From Zhongshania aliphaticivorans (lineage in GTDB: Bacteria; Pseudomonadota; Gammaproteobacteria; Pseudomonadales; Spongiibacteraceae), in the NCBI RefSeq assembly GCF_902705875.1, contig NZ_CACSIK010000001.1:2909166-2973165 (forward strand): a stretch of DNA of 64,000 bases, given 5' to 3'. Both the position numbers and the translations under genes were made by a program. The notes below the pieces were generated by a model that ran no database searches, was not told where the DNA came from, and was given only the letters and a program-made list of their open reading frames with translations. Below, in pieces: positions 26,930-36,419 of this stretch (its first letter is position 1; the number at the start of each line of letters is the position of its first letter).

Positions 26930-28060
26930 ATGGCACACCATAGACCTACTAGTGCTCACAGCCAACAAGCTGCTGGGGAAAACGAATTTTACGGTCCCCA
27001 GTTACCGGATTTCACCACCGTAATGGATGCCTGTAGAGGCCCCCTAAGACACCGCTTGTCTGAGCTTATCTCTATGGAGCAGCTATGCCGGCAAGCAGGT
27101 GACTTGATTTCCACCCGCACAGAAGCCCTTGTTAAGGTGGATGATTTCACCCTGCCGTTAATTTCACTGACCATTGGCAATCCAAGTACCGCAAAACATT
27201 GCTTAATGCTTACCGGCGGCATTCACGGCGTAGAGCGCATTGGCACCCAAGTTTTATTAGCATGGCTAGAAACCGTGGTAGAGCGCTGTCGCTGGGACAG
27301 TCATTGGCGCGCGCAATTCACCTCTGACATCGCTATCGTCGCCGTTCCCATTGCCAACCCCGGTGGCATGCTGAAAGACTCGCGTTGCAATCCAAATGGC
27401 GTAGATTTAAACCGTCACGCTCCCATTGACGCAGAAGACAAAGTCCCATTTTTAGTCGGCGGTCAGCGGATGTCCAAACGACTCTCTTGGTATAGAGGCA
27501 AGCGCGGTGCAGATTATGAAATTGAATTCATCGCCCTGCAAAATATTATTAATCGCTATTGCCATCCGTCACGGCCAAGTATCGTGGTAGATTTTCACTC
27601 AGGCTTTGGTTTCCAAGATCATATATGGATTCCCTATGCCTACCGTCGCCAACCCATAGACGACATTGGCAGTTACGTCGCACTAAAATTATTATGGGAA
27701 AGAAATTTTCCGCATCACAATTATGTCTTTGGCCCCCAGGCCATGCACTACTTAAGTCACGGTGATATTTGGGATTATTTTTATCGTCAGTGCCGAGCCA
27801 AGGGAATCACATTATTACCACTTACCCTAGAGATGGGCTCTTGGCTGTGGGTTAAAAAACACCCTCAACAACTCTTTAGCTTTGCGGGCTTATTCAACCC
27901 AACGGTTCCCCACCGTCACTCCCGAGTATTGCGTGGCCACTTATTATTAATTGACTTCCTACTCGCGGCGACGAGAAATATGGCACATTGGCAACCCAAA
28001 GGTGAACAAGAACGAGGGATGCAACAGATGGCACAAAGCCTGTGGTATCGACAGCTATGA
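26930..28060 (+). CDS. M14-family zinc carboxypeptidase-like protein
   Basis: A 376-residue, apparently cytoplasmic metallopeptidase. Zinc ligands are GGIHGVER (His and Glu of HxxE) and VDFHSGFG (His), the substrate-carboxylate region is NPGGM...DLNRHAP, and a late Glu in LTLEMGSW is in place for the catalytic base. No signal peptide is seen. It is second in the operon with the VC2487-type glycosyltransferase, 10 bases downstream, and its stop overlaps the next start (ATGA). Deacylase or amidohydrolase activity, as in succinylglutamate desuccinylase-like members, is equally possible. Confidence 0.83.
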   Translation: MAHHRPTSAHSQQAAGENEFYGPQLPDFTTVMDACRGPLRHRLSELISMEQLCRQAGDLISTRTEALVKVDDFTLPLISLTIGNPSTAKHCLMLTGGIHGVERIGTQVLLAWLETVVERCRWDSHWRAQFTSDIAIVAVPIANPGGMLKDSRCNPNGVDLNRHAPIDAEDKVPFLVGGQRMSKRLSWYRGKRGADYEIEFIALQNIINRYCHPSRPSIVVDFHSGFGFQDHIWIPYAYRRQPIDDIGSYVALKLLWERNFPHHNYVFGPQAMHYLSHGDIWDYFYRQCRAKGITLLPLTLEMGSWLWVKKHPQQLFSFAGLFNPTVPHRHSRVLRGHLLLIDFLLAATRNMAHWQPKGEQERGMQQMAQSLWYRQL

Positions 28061-28857
28061 CCAAGCCTCGCCCAACTAGCGGCATGGCCAGCCAAGCAAT
28101 TAAACACTGGATATTTCTTCGCGGCCTAAGTCGCGAACATGCCCATTGGGGTGATTTTATTCAGCGCTGTGAGATTGAATTAGGCTGGCATTGCTACACC
28201 ATTGACCTACCAGGCTTTGGCAGCGAACATCAGCGCCCCTCACCCACCTCCATTGCTGAAATACGACAAGATGTTCAATCCCGTCTTCCCAAGGAGCTAA
28301 GCGCTAACACCCAGCCCATTGGTATCATCGCACTTTCATTAGGGGGAATGGTTGCTCTAGACTGGTTAGCCAATGATCCAGAAAATATCTATGAAGCGAT
28401 ATTGATAGGGACCAGCGCTGCCGATTGCGGACTGAGCAAGCGTCTAAAATTTAACGCCATACCCTCTACTCTATACGCCTTATTTGCGATGACAGCCCGC
28501 AAACAAGAACATGCAATATTAACCATGGTGAGCAATAACCGTCACCGCCATGCAGAGGCATTGGATCTGTGGTGCCGTATTCGCGAACTTCGCCCCACGA
28601 AAAAGCAAAATGTTATTCGCCAACTTATTGCCGCCTCACGGTTTAACTCACCGTCCGCTCAGAGTCTTAACAATATAAAAGGGCATTTCATAAGTAGCCG
28701 CGCTGACCGCATGGTCTCATTTCAATGTAGCGAATATCTTGCCAAAAAATATCACTGGCCATTAACGCTACACAACACCGCTGGGCATGACCTACCCATT
28801 GACGACGCCGACTGGTTAATACACACGCTGAAATCTATAAGCGGTCAAACTTGTTAG
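28057..28857 (+). CDS. alpha/beta hydrolase
   Basis: A 266-residue alpha/beta hydrolase. The nucleophile elbow is ALSLGGMVAL (Ser), with late catalytic residues SRADRMV (Asp) and NTAGHDLP (His). The oxyanion segment FLRGLSREHAHWGDF lies near the N terminus, where a typical HG motif is replaced by RGL. I start at the ATG overlapping the upstream stop as ATGA; an earlier in-frame start at 28042 is less likely. It closes the glycosyltransferase-M14 operon. Substrate unknown. Confidence 0.84.
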   Translation: MTKPRPTSGMASQAIKHWIFLRGLSREHAHWGDFIQRCEIELGWHCYTIDLPGFGSEHQRPSPTSIAEIRQDVQSRLPKELSANTQPIGIIALSLGGMVALDWLANDPENIYEAILIGTSAADCGLSKRLKFNAIPSTLYALFAMTARKQEHAILTMVSNNRHRHAEALDLWCRIRELRPTKKQNVIRQLIAASRFNSPSAQSLNNIKGHFISSRADRMVSFQCSEYLAKKYHWPLTLHNTAGHDLPIDDADWLIHTLKSISGQTC

Positions 28858-28997
28858 TCACTAGCTACCATTCGGGCTTAGCTGTCTGCGGAAGACAAAA
28901 ACATATAACCGCGATTTACCATTTATTTATTCAATATTTTTGGCCCAAGGTAGTTAAGATGCCATCTCTTAAACAACCCCCGAGCCAAACAATACAG

Positions 28998-30728
28998 CTA
29001 AGCAGCTTTAGTCTCGGCTGCCGGCCCTTCTAAATAACGTTTGCGCTTTGCAGGTTTCATTTTTTCAATATCCACCAACACCAAGCCATCAATACAATCT
29101 GCAAAATCTGGATCGACATTGAAAGCCGCAAAACTCACACCACCCTCATCACAAAGCTCTGTATATTGCTTATACAATGTAGGAACCGCACACCCCATTT
29201 CCGCCAATTTCTCTTTTAACTCCGTGAACTCCGCACGGTAGTCATTGCCACTAAAAACCGTTTCAGCCAATTCACTTTTATAGGGGCTGTTTGCACTGGC
29301 CCATGGCTGTGTAGCGGGGAAATGTCGCTGATAAAATTGGATCAATAAATCCTTAGCGCCTCGGGGTAAACTATCACTCAAACTAACTGGGCCGAATAAA
29401 TAACGAATTTCCGGATAACGCCGCAAATAAGTCCCCAGACCTTGCCACAAATAATCAAGGCCGTTTCGTCCCCAGTAGCGAGGCTGCACAAAGCTGCGAC
29501 CCAACTCAGCACCACACTCAAAATATTCTTCAGCGTAGGCTATTTGGTATTCAAACAATGATTCGCTATAAAGTGTTTGATCGTCAGCCAAATCTGCAAC
29601 CCGCTTCAATCTATATGCGCCCACCAATTCGAGTTGATTTTCATCCCAAAGCACAATGTGGTCGTAATAGGCATCAAAGGCATCAACATCTCGACGACGA
29701 CCTGTGCCTTCTCCCACCGCCCTAAAACTCACTTCGCGCAACCGGCCCAATTCACGCATAACGGTGCAATCACCACTGTATTGATAACAGTAGATTTCCA
29801 TCCCATCACGGGTACTGCCCAAATGGTCACACTGACGAATAGCGCGGCGTAACTCCTGACGATCCTCTGGATGTGCGACTGCCTGTGCAACTGGCATAAA
29901 ACATGGCTCGCCACCCCGCTTGCGGCGCCCCAATTTATAAATATGTTTTTTAAATAAACGGACTTTTGCTGGCGCTGTTAACGGCAACTTTTGATATACA
30001 TCCGTTTCAATAGCAGGCCCAATGGTAACGCGCACGGTACGATTATTTTGCTTAAACATTTCGCGAATTAACCACAGCGTCGACAAGGGTTTAGCGAGCA
30101 GAGACAACGCATAGAAAAACACTGAGTTACGGGCGTTTATATGCACAGGCAGGATTGGCGCCTTCGCTTTACTCGCAAATTTAATAAACCCGTTACGCCA
30201 ACGGCCATCGCGAATACCCGCCGGACTAAACCGTGACACTTCGCCTGCAGGAAATATAATTACCGCACCTTCACTATTTAAATGCTGGTGAATAGCCTGC
30301 AAGTTCTCTTTTCGGTTTCGCTTACCACTCATATTGTCTACAGGCAATAATAAGGAACGCAGCGGTTTGATTGCGTACAACAACTCATTGGCAATGACTT
30401 TGACGTCTCCACGCACCTCTGAGACCAGCTTTAATAGCGCCAAGCCATCCAGACTGCCAATTGGGTGATTGGAAATGATCACTACTCGTCCAGTTACCGG
30501 TATACGCTCTTTATCAAGTGCGCTAATTGCGTAACCAAAATCGAAATAATCGAGGGCTTTCTCAACAAAATCTAAACCCTGAACATAGGGGTAGTCTTTT
30601 CCAAACTGCTTAAATTCTGCTTCGTGAAACAAATATTTTAATAATGCAGATAACGTCCTTTTAATCCGCGGATTACCTTTGGAAATTTTGGGGAATTGTT
30701 CGTCAATTACCGAATCTACAGAAATCAT
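28998..30728 (-). CDS. olsF: OlsF-like bifunctional acyltransferase (PlsC + GNAT)
   Basis: A 576-residue two-domain protein. The N-terminal PlsC-type domain (about 45-265) has SNHPIGSLD for the catalytic His/Asp, FPAGEVSRF and ILPVHINARN. The C-terminal domain (about 285-555) is the GNAT/hemolysin-like N-acyltransferase, with MRELGRLREVSFR, DHIVLWDE and YFECGAELGRSFV. This order matches OlsF, in which the C-terminal part makes lyso-ornithine lipid and the N-terminal part O-acylates it. The product would be phosphorus-free ornithine lipid. It follows the PlcP-like gene by 18 bases, in the operon with the PHO box, which supports the reading. I infer function; other lysophospholipid acyltransferases share the fold. 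Confidence 0.72.
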   Translation of the reverse strand: MISVDSVIDEQFPKISKGNPRIKRTLSALLKYLFHEAEFKQFGKDYPYVQGLDFVEKALDYFDFGYAISALDKERIPVTGRVVIISNHPIGSLDGLALLKLVSEVRGDVKVIANELLYAIKPLRSLLLPVDNMSGKRNRKENLQAIHQHLNSEGAVIIFPAGEVSRFSPAGIRDGRWRNGFIKFASKAKAPILPVHINARNSVFFYALSLLAKPLSTLWLIREMFKQNNRTVRVTIGPAIETDVYQKLPLTAPAKVRLFKKHIYKLGRRKRGGEPCFMPVAQAVAHPEDRQELRRAIRQCDHLGSTRDGMEIYCYQYSGDCTVMRELGRLREVSFRAVGEGTGRRRDVDAFDAYYDHIVLWDENQLELVGAYRLKRVADLADDQTLYSESLFEYQIAYAEEYFECGAELGRSFVQPRYWGRNGLDYLWQGLGTYLRRYPEIRYLFGPVSLSDSLPRGAKDLLIQFYQRHFPATQPWASANSPYKSELAETVFSGNDYRAEFTELKEKLAEMGCAVPTLYKQYTELCDEGGVSFAAFNVDPDFADCIDGLVLVDIEKMKPAKRKRYLEGPAAETKAA

Positions 30729-30746
30729 GGCGCTTACTCCTAATTA

Positions 30747-31571
30747 TTATCCAGCTCTACGCAGCGGGAATACTTCCGCTTTAGCTGGGCCACCATTGCT
30801 GGTCATGCTTTGCAGTAGGGTTTGATGCTCAGTCCACTGGACAAGCTCCAACGTGCCGTCATACGTCTCGCCCAGCAATGTACAGTTTTCTATCCAATCA
30901 CCATCATTGCAGTACAACAAACCTTTAACATTCTTGAGTGCAGGTTGATGAATATGGCCACAAATAACACCATCTAATCCCCGTCGAGACGCCTCTTTAA
31001 CTGCTGCATCTTCAAATACGCTAATAACCTGCCTAGCATTGGGTATCCGCTGTTTAATATAGGTTGCCAAGGACCAGTAATTACGGCCAAAGCGACGGCG
31101 AAAGAAATTTGCCCACCGGTTTAAAAACAACAAGAAATCATAGGCCGCGTCACCAATGAGGTTTTCCCATTTACTTAAAAGAATGTGTTCATCCAGGCAA
31201 TCACCATGAAACATCAGCAAACGTTTACCATCCACCGTGGTATGAATTGCCTCGCGCTTAATCTCAACGGGGCCAAGAATATGGCCAACATAATCACGCA
31301 TAGGTTCATCGTGATTACCGGGAATATAAACAACCCGAGTACCGTCGCTGGCTTTAGAAAACAACGCCCTAACTACTTCGTAGTGGTTTGCTGGCCAGTG
31401 GAAAGTACGCTTGAGCGCCCACAGATCGACAACATCGCCTACAAGATAAAGTGTCTCGCACTCAATATTATTTAAAAAATTAAGGAGGTAGTCAGCGCGA
31501 CAGTCTTTAAAGCCGAGATGAATATCGGACAACCAAATGGTTTTATATCGTTTCCTAGTTTCCATGCTCAT
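30747..31571 (-). CDS. plcP: PlcP-like metallophosphoesterase (LpxH superfamily)
   Basis: A 274-residue calcineurin-like phosphoesterase. All five metal-site motifs are present: SDIHLG, GDVVDLW, PGNHDE, FHGD and CGHIH. Phrases such as DCRADYLLNFL and YLVGDVVD and the NDGDWIEN ending are those of PlcP, the phospholipase C of Sinorhizobium and marine bacteria that strips headgroups from phospholipids during phosphate starvation. It is often mis-annotated UDP-2,3-diacylglucosamine diphosphatase. It is followed by an OlsF-like gene 18 bases away and preceded by a PHO box, which favours PlcP. Start: ATG at 31571 or 31565. Confidence 0.78.
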   Translation of the reverse strand: MSMETRKRYKTIWLSDIHLGFKDCRADYLLNFLNNIECETLYLVGDVVDLWALKRTFHWPANHYEVVRALFSKASDGTRVVYIPGNHDEPMRDYVGHILGPVEIKREAIHTTVDGKRLLMFHGDCLDEHILLSKWENLIGDAAYDFLLFLNRWANFFRRRFGRNYWSLATYIKQRIPNARQVISVFEDAAVKEASRRGLDGVICGHIHQPALKNVKGLLYCNDGDWIENCTLLGETYDGTLELVQWTEHQTLLQSMTSNGGPAKAEVFPLRRAG

Positions 31572-31634
31572 GCATCCTCGTTATGCATTTGTGGCAAGAT
31601 TAGGACTTTATAGTGACAAATAGAGGGCTTTTTA

Positions 31635-31652
31635 AAGACAAATTTATGACAA
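31635..31652 (-). promoter_or_regulatory. PHO box of the plcP-olsF operon
   Basis: On the minus strand: TTGTCAT-AAAT-TTGTCTT, two 7-base repeats spaced by 4, against the PhoB consensus CTGTCAT-N4-CTGTCAT (6 of 7 and 5 of 7 matches). A further TTGTCAC at 31613-31619 is in the same 11-base register, two units on. The site is 64 bases before the plcP ATG. Confidence 0.62.
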
Positions 31653-31785
31653 CTGCCATCACATAAATTGCAGCTAGTGCGGTGCGCACACCTATATTGA
31701 TTAAAAGAACTTTATCTCTATGATGTTACAAGAGATTGAAATTAAACAAACTTATGGTGTTAATAATCGCACAATAACACCGCAG

Positions 31786-33093
31786 TTATTGAGCCTGTGA
31801 AGGTCGAAATAAGGCCGCAATTGCGCTGGGATTTGACGGGAAAAATAAATGTAAATATGACGCGGTTAAACCTCTGCTTTGGTAGATAGGCTCACCCGGT
31901 GCGGGGTGGCGCTGACGGCGACCATACGCTACGGGGTCAGGAGTATTTTCCGCTTGTGAGCGATGATGCGCATGTCCTCTAATATCTCCCTCAGGCAATT
32001 GGGCATATTGCATGCCCTGACAACCACCGCGAGGACGCATACAGGCATCACCGTTTAACAGGCCCAGCATTTCAACACCCTGCCCGTCTAAATCTTTTAT
32101 GCTTTCAAGGCAATACATAAACCCACCGCACTCAGCCAAAATCACTTTATTGTCAGCGTGAAATGCGCGAATAGCCGCTAGCATTTTGCTATTTTCAGAA
32201 AGCGATTTCAGATGCAACTCTGGGTAGCCGCCAGGTAACCACAATGCATCTGCAGGCGGCAACTCTGTATCACCTAATGGCGAAAAGAAGCTTATCTCCG
32301 CTCCCATATCAGTGAGTAGATTTAGGTTTGCAGCATAGATAAAGCTAAAAGCACTATCCCGTGCCACCGCTATTTTCACACCGGATAATAAAGGGAGTGG
32401 CTCAGGTAACTCTCGGCTATCAAACGCAACTGGGGCGGGTAAGTCGGCAAGGTTACTAACACCTATCATTGCCGCGGCTTTAGTAAAACGAGTCTCGATC
32501 AGCTCACTTACTTCGCTAGCTTGCACCAAACCCAAATGGCGCTCTGGCAGGCTAATCTCTGGATCTCGACTGATACTAGCAAGCAAAGGCAAGTTGTCGG
32601 GTAAGGCCTCTGCAATTAGGCTCCGGTGCCGCTCCGAGGCGCAGTTATTGGCAATAAGACCTACAACTTGAACATCATCACGGTAATTAGCCAAGCCACA
32701 TGCGAGTGCAGCAGCAGTCTGCGCCATGCCTTTAACATCCATGATTAAGGCTATGGGGATATTAAAAACCGACGCCAAATCAGCGCTTGAGGGTTCGCCA
32801 TCGAACATCCCCATTGCGCCTTCGACTAAAATCAAATCAGCGGTTTGCGCTGCAATATAAAATTGTTGCCGGCAATAGTCTTCACCCGCCATCCACAGAT
32901 CTAACTGCACCACCGGATAACCACAGGCTTGTTCTAAGATTTGTGGATCAAGGTAGTCTGGGCCCATTTTAAAAATACGCACCTGCCGACCTTGGGCATG
33001 GTGATAACGGGCTATCGCCGCTGTTATTGTGGTTTTACCTTGACCTGAAGATGGCGCAGCAAGAAACAGTGCAGGGCAAAAAATACGGCTCAT
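31786..33093 (-). CDS. cobB: cobyrinate a,c-diamide synthase
   Basis: Uses ATP and glutamine to amidate cobyrinate (CobB) in cobalamin synthesis. The 435 residues show the dethiobiotin-synthetase-like ATP loop SSGQGKTT (15-22), MGPDYLDP, a central LWLPGGYPEL and the glutaminase nucleophile ECGGFMY. Length and order are standard. Only 71 bases separate it from the next gene upstream and no cobalamin riboswitch fits there. No other cobalamin gene is in the window. The anaerobic enzyme is called CbiA, and sequence alone does not separate the two. Confidence 0.92.
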   Translation of the reverse strand: MSRIFCPALFLAAPSSGQGKTTITAAIARYHHAQGRQVRIFKMGPDYLDPQILEQACGYPVVQLDLWMAGEDYCRQQFYIAAQTADLILVEGAMGMFDGEPSSADLASVFNIPIALIMDVKGMAQTAAALACGLANYRDDVQVVGLIANNCASERHRSLIAEALPDNLPLLASISRDPEISLPERHLGLVQASEVSELIETRFTKAAAMIGVSNLADLPAPVAFDSRELPEPLPLLSGVKIAVARDSAFSFIYAANLNLLTDMGAEISFFSPLGDTELPPADALWLPGGYPELHLKSLSENSKMLAAIRAFHADNKVILAECGGFMYCLESIKDLDGQGVEMLGLLNGDACMRPRGGCQGMQYAQLPEGDIRGHAHHRSQAENTPDPVAYGRRQRHPAPGEPIYQSRGLTASYLHLFFPSNPSAIAALFRPSQAQ

Positions 33094-33164
33094 AACAATA
33101 CATCACTAATACATTTTCAATTTTGAAGGCGTATTAGAAATCAATTCACTGAAAATTGCGATCA

Positions 33165-33590
33165 CTAAGGCAATTCACGCACACAGTCTGCGTAATATTC
33201 GGTCAAAACACTGTCTAATTTCTCCATCGTCAATGGCTTGCTCGAAAATGTATTTACATCCTCTATTGTATTAGCAGTAGACTCATCATCAGGATTCAAC
33301 GATGTTGTTAGCATCACCACAACCACCCCCGCATGTTGTTCCTTAGGCAGAAGTTTGTATTCATCTAGAAATTCCCAGCCATTCATCACCGGCATATTAA
33401 GATCGAGAAATATCAAATCAGGCTGAGGGAAAACGCCGTCTACTGCTGTTGTTAGATAATCCATCGCTTCACGACCATTCATAAACTCGGTGATCGATTC
33501 AGTAAAACCATACTTTTCTATAATTAAGCGGTGTATATAGTTAGTGGCTTTACAGTCATCGATTAACAGCACACTTTTTAGCTTATTCAT
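33165..33590 (-). CDS. single-domain response regulator (Rcp1/CheY-like)
   Basis: A 141-residue receiver without an output domain. The acid pair is LLIDDCKA, the phosphoacceptor Asp is in IFLDLNMPVMNGWEF and the late Lys is in FSSKPLT. This is the Rcp1-like group that partners phytochrome-like kinases. The ATG at 33590 overlaps the kinase stop (ATGAATAA); a GTG six bases earlier is less likely. It should receive phosphate from the kinase immediately upstream. Confidence 0.9.
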   Translation of the reverse strand: MNKLKSVLLIDDCKATNYIHRLIIEKYGFTESITEFMNGREAMDYLTTAVDGVFPQPDLIFLDLNMPVMNGWEFLDEYKLLPKEQHAGVVVVMLTTSLNPDDESTANTIEDVNTFSSKPLTMEKLDSVLTEYYADCVRELP

Positions 33591-35577
33591 TTTCACTGTC
33601 CCTCAAACTAAAATAGAACGCGGACCCCTCGCCAAGACACGACTCTAACCAAATCCGTCCACGATGCATTTGAACAATCTTCTTACAATGTGCGAGACCA
33701 ATCCCGGTGCCCTCGTAATCGTCACGATTATTTAAACGCTGAAAAATACTAAACACTTTATCAAAATGCGCATCACTTATTCCAATGCCATTGTCACGCA
33801 CACAAAACACCCACTCACAACCTTGTCGAACCGCGCTGATATGCACCACGGGGGAGACGTCTTTCCGAGAAAATTTTATGCCATTAGAAATCAAGTTCTG
33901 AAACAACACCCGTAATTCAGTTCGCCTACCGGTTAAGCAAGGTAAATCGACATAGTGTATCTCTGCCTGCACACCCTCAATTTGGGTACGCAAATCACTA
34001 CAGACAGCCTCAACCAGCGCCTGACAATCTACCTTTTCACTCTGTGATTCTGCACCCAGCCGGCTAAAATCTAACAACCCAGTAACCAGTTCACGCATAC
34101 GCCGTATAGCATCGTCTATAAAGCCGTGAAACACTTTCACCTGCTCATCTTGTTGCTCTATATTATGCTGAACAAGTAAATCGACAAAACTCGCCACGGT
34201 CCGCAAAGGCTCTTGTAAATCATGGGACACAATATAGGCAAATTGCTCCATCTCCTGATTTAAGGCAATCAACTTATCATTATTATCCTCTAATGCGGCT
34301 TGCGCTCCTTTGCGCTCGTGTACCTCTTCGCGCAGAATGTTTTGTCGATGCGATAGCTCTGTAATAAATTTATCAAAAACTCGGGCCAGATCACCCACCT
34401 CACCTCGGGCCGATAATGGCAGGGCATTGCTATCAGTATTCAGCCCTTTATCTTTAAGGACATCACGCATTCGCTTTATTGGTTTTGCTATCCGCCGTGA
34501 GATAACAATTGCGAGCACAATTGCAATCACGACAATAAGAAATACCAACAAGTAGATCTTTTTCAATAACGACTCTCTCACCTGCAAAACATCGGACAGG
34601 TGATGTGTAGCGGCGACGATCAGACGATCCTTTTCAAGGTCAGGACCATAATTTATAGCCCTTATCGAATATATTTTTTCCTCAGCGCCCACCCCCGAAA
34701 TCCCAGCGCGATAGCTATCAGCTTTTTCGCTAAGAATAGCGTTTGCAACTGGAAAATCATCGACAATATTTGCGCTACGTCCATATTCAAATTGAAAATT
34801 TTTATTGGCATCATTATGCAAAATATACTCGCCGCCACTATTACCAAGCAGTACATTGGTGTCTTCACCTGCTAAATCGCGCAATTCCGCAAAACCTTCG
34901 AGAAAACTTTGATTAAAAATCAACACCCCAAATAACTGTCCGCCGTCGGTGTATAGCGGCATTGATGCCCGAATCATCGGATTTAGCGGTAAGGTAATGT
35001 CACCAAACTCTCGGTTTAATTCAATATTAGACAGGGCGACAGAGCCAGCTTTGGTTTTGATTGCCGCCTGAAAATATGACGTTGAGCCTTTGTTTTGTAA
35101 TTCATCGGCAGGGACGATTCTTATCGTGTTATCTCGCCCATAGCGATCGACTCTCAACCATTCTGAGCCATCTGCAAGCACTAAGCGGATTTGGTCGTAT
35201 CGGCTTTTAAAATTGAGAATTTCAAAAAATATCTTTGCCAGCTGAGCACGCCAAGCCTTAACAGATAAGCCATCTTGAATCTCACCGTCACTATATATCG
35301 AGGCATTTATGATCGCTTGGACAGGCGCGGTACGTGACACAATTCGAACATCATTGACTAACTCCTCAATGTTAGAAGTGAATTTTACCGCTTGTAACTC
35401 TGATATCTGATCAAGTTTATTCTGCCCAACGGTTAGCAATTGAGCATCGAGTTGTCGCATGACAATGGATATCACGAGAATATTGCTAACAATAATCAAC
35501 GCCACCAAGGGGCATAGTATCTGCCAAGCAATACCACCCATGCCAACCTTAGCCGATAAGCGCGACCAACCTCCCAT
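33583..35577 (-). CDS. membrane sensor histidine kinase with Cache-like input
   Basis: A 664-residue kinase. A first membrane segment (about 16-40) and a second (about 335-357) frame a roughly 295-residue periplasmic region of dCache style (IRLVLADGSEWLRVDRYG). HAMP and a coiled coil follow, then HisKA with phospho-histidine H452 in VSHDLQEP, and HATPase_c with N-box NLISNGIKF, DNGIGIS and GTGIGLAHC. The ending is the Cph1-type kinase core that works with Rcp1-like receivers, and the next gene encodes such a receiver. Ligand unknown. Confidence 0.9.
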   Translation of the reverse strand: MGGWSRLSAKVGMGGIAWQILCPLVALIIVSNILVISIVMRQLDAQLLTVGQNKLDQISELQAVKFTSNIEELVNDVRIVSRTAPVQAIINASIYSDGEIQDGLSVKAWRAQLAKIFFEILNFKSRYDQIRLVLADGSEWLRVDRYGRDNTIRIVPADELQNKGSTSYFQAAIKTKAGSVALSNIELNREFGDITLPLNPMIRASMPLYTDGGQLFGVLIFNQSFLEGFAELRDLAGEDTNVLLGNSGGEYILHNDANKNFQFEYGRSANIVDDFPVANAILSEKADSYRAGISGVGAEEKIYSIRAINYGPDLEKDRLIVAATHHLSDVLQVRESLLKKIYLLVFLIVVIAIVLAIVISRRIAKPIKRMRDVLKDKGLNTDSNALPLSARGEVGDLARVFDKFITELSHRQNILREEVHERKGAQAALEDNNDKLIALNQEMEQFAYIVSHDLQEPLRTVASFVDLLVQHNIEQQDEQVKVFHGFIDDAIRRMRELVTGLLDFSRLGAESQSEKVDCQALVEAVCSDLRTQIEGVQAEIHYVDLPCLTGRRTELRVLFQNLISNGIKFSRKDVSPVVHISAVRQGCEWVFCVRDNGIGISDAHFDKVFSIFQRLNNRDDYEGTGIGLAHCKKIVQMHRGRIWLESCLGEGSAFYFSLRDSENE

Positions 35578-35723
35578 TACACCGCCTTTCTAAACCATGA
35601 ACTATCCCACCACTATAGATTGGAGAAACTATATTGACCATGGTAATAAACGAAAAGCTGATAAGGGTTACTACGAATACCCTAATACAATAGTAACAAG
35701 CAAGCTCAATAGACTACGCCACG

Positions 35724-36419
35724 CTAGTTGGCCAGCAACATCGAAAAGCAATCCACCAAAAGGTCTGGGGACGCAGACGCTATTGGCGCACCATGGTTAT
35801 AACCATAACTGACACAGGCTACAGGCATACCGGCTGCTCTCGCTGCCTGCACATCGTTAACTGAATCACCGACCATCACAACATTTTCCGCCGATACCCC
35901 CAGTTGCTCACAAGCCAATAATAACGGCGCAGGATCAGGTTTTCGCACCGCAAGCGTATCACCACCCACAAGCACCGGCATAAACTCATCCATAGCAAAA
36001 TGAGTAAGAATTGGTCGACTAAACCGCGCTGGTTTATTTGTGACACATGCCATTTTAACGCCCTGTTTATGCCACGCCGACAAGGCGGCCATAACACCAG
36101 GGTAAACGACCGTGTGATCACAGGTTTTTTGGCCATAATGGTCAAAAAAGACCGATTGTAGCTGGTCTATTAACTCATTACTGACGGCTGATTCTGGGAC
36201 CTCTAGAACAAACGATAATGCCCGTTGGATGAGTTTTCGGGCACCATTGCCTACCCATGAGCGGGTGCGCTCAAGGCCGGCAGAAGGATAATTTAATTGC
36301 GCTAAACTTGTATCTAAAGCGGCTGCCAAATCCGGCACGCTGTCTATTAGCGTGCCATCTAAATCAAATAGAATCGCCTTAAGTTGACGCCCCTGAAGCA
36401 AGCCTTCTAGCTTCTTCAT
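35724..36419 (-). CDS. gph: phosphoglycolate phosphatase (HAD family)
   Basis: A 231-residue HAD hydrolase. Motif [12 protein letters not shown] (Asp nucleophile), motif II TNKPARF, motif III Lys in RKPDPAP, and motif [12 protein letters not shown] are all present. It removes phosphate from 2-phosphoglycolate formed in DNA repair. The start overlaps the end of rpe by four bases (ATGA). The rpe-gph pairing is common in proteobacteria. Confidence 0.93.
   Translation of the reverse strand: MKKLEGLLQGRQLKAILFDLDGTLIDSVPDLAAALDTSLAQLNYPSAGLERTRSWVGNGARKLIQRALSFVLEVPESAVSNELIDQLQSVFFDHYGQKTCDHTVVYPGVMAALSAWHKQGVKMACVTNKPARFSRPILTHFAMDEFMPVLVGGDTLAVRKPDPAPLLLACEQLGVSAENVVMVGDSVNDVQAARAAGMPVACVSYGYNHGAPIASASPDLLVDCFSMLLAN

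Noticed and set aside
33094..33164. Cobalamin riboswitch upstream of cobB
   Set aside because: The gap is only 71 bases and lacks the B12-box pattern.
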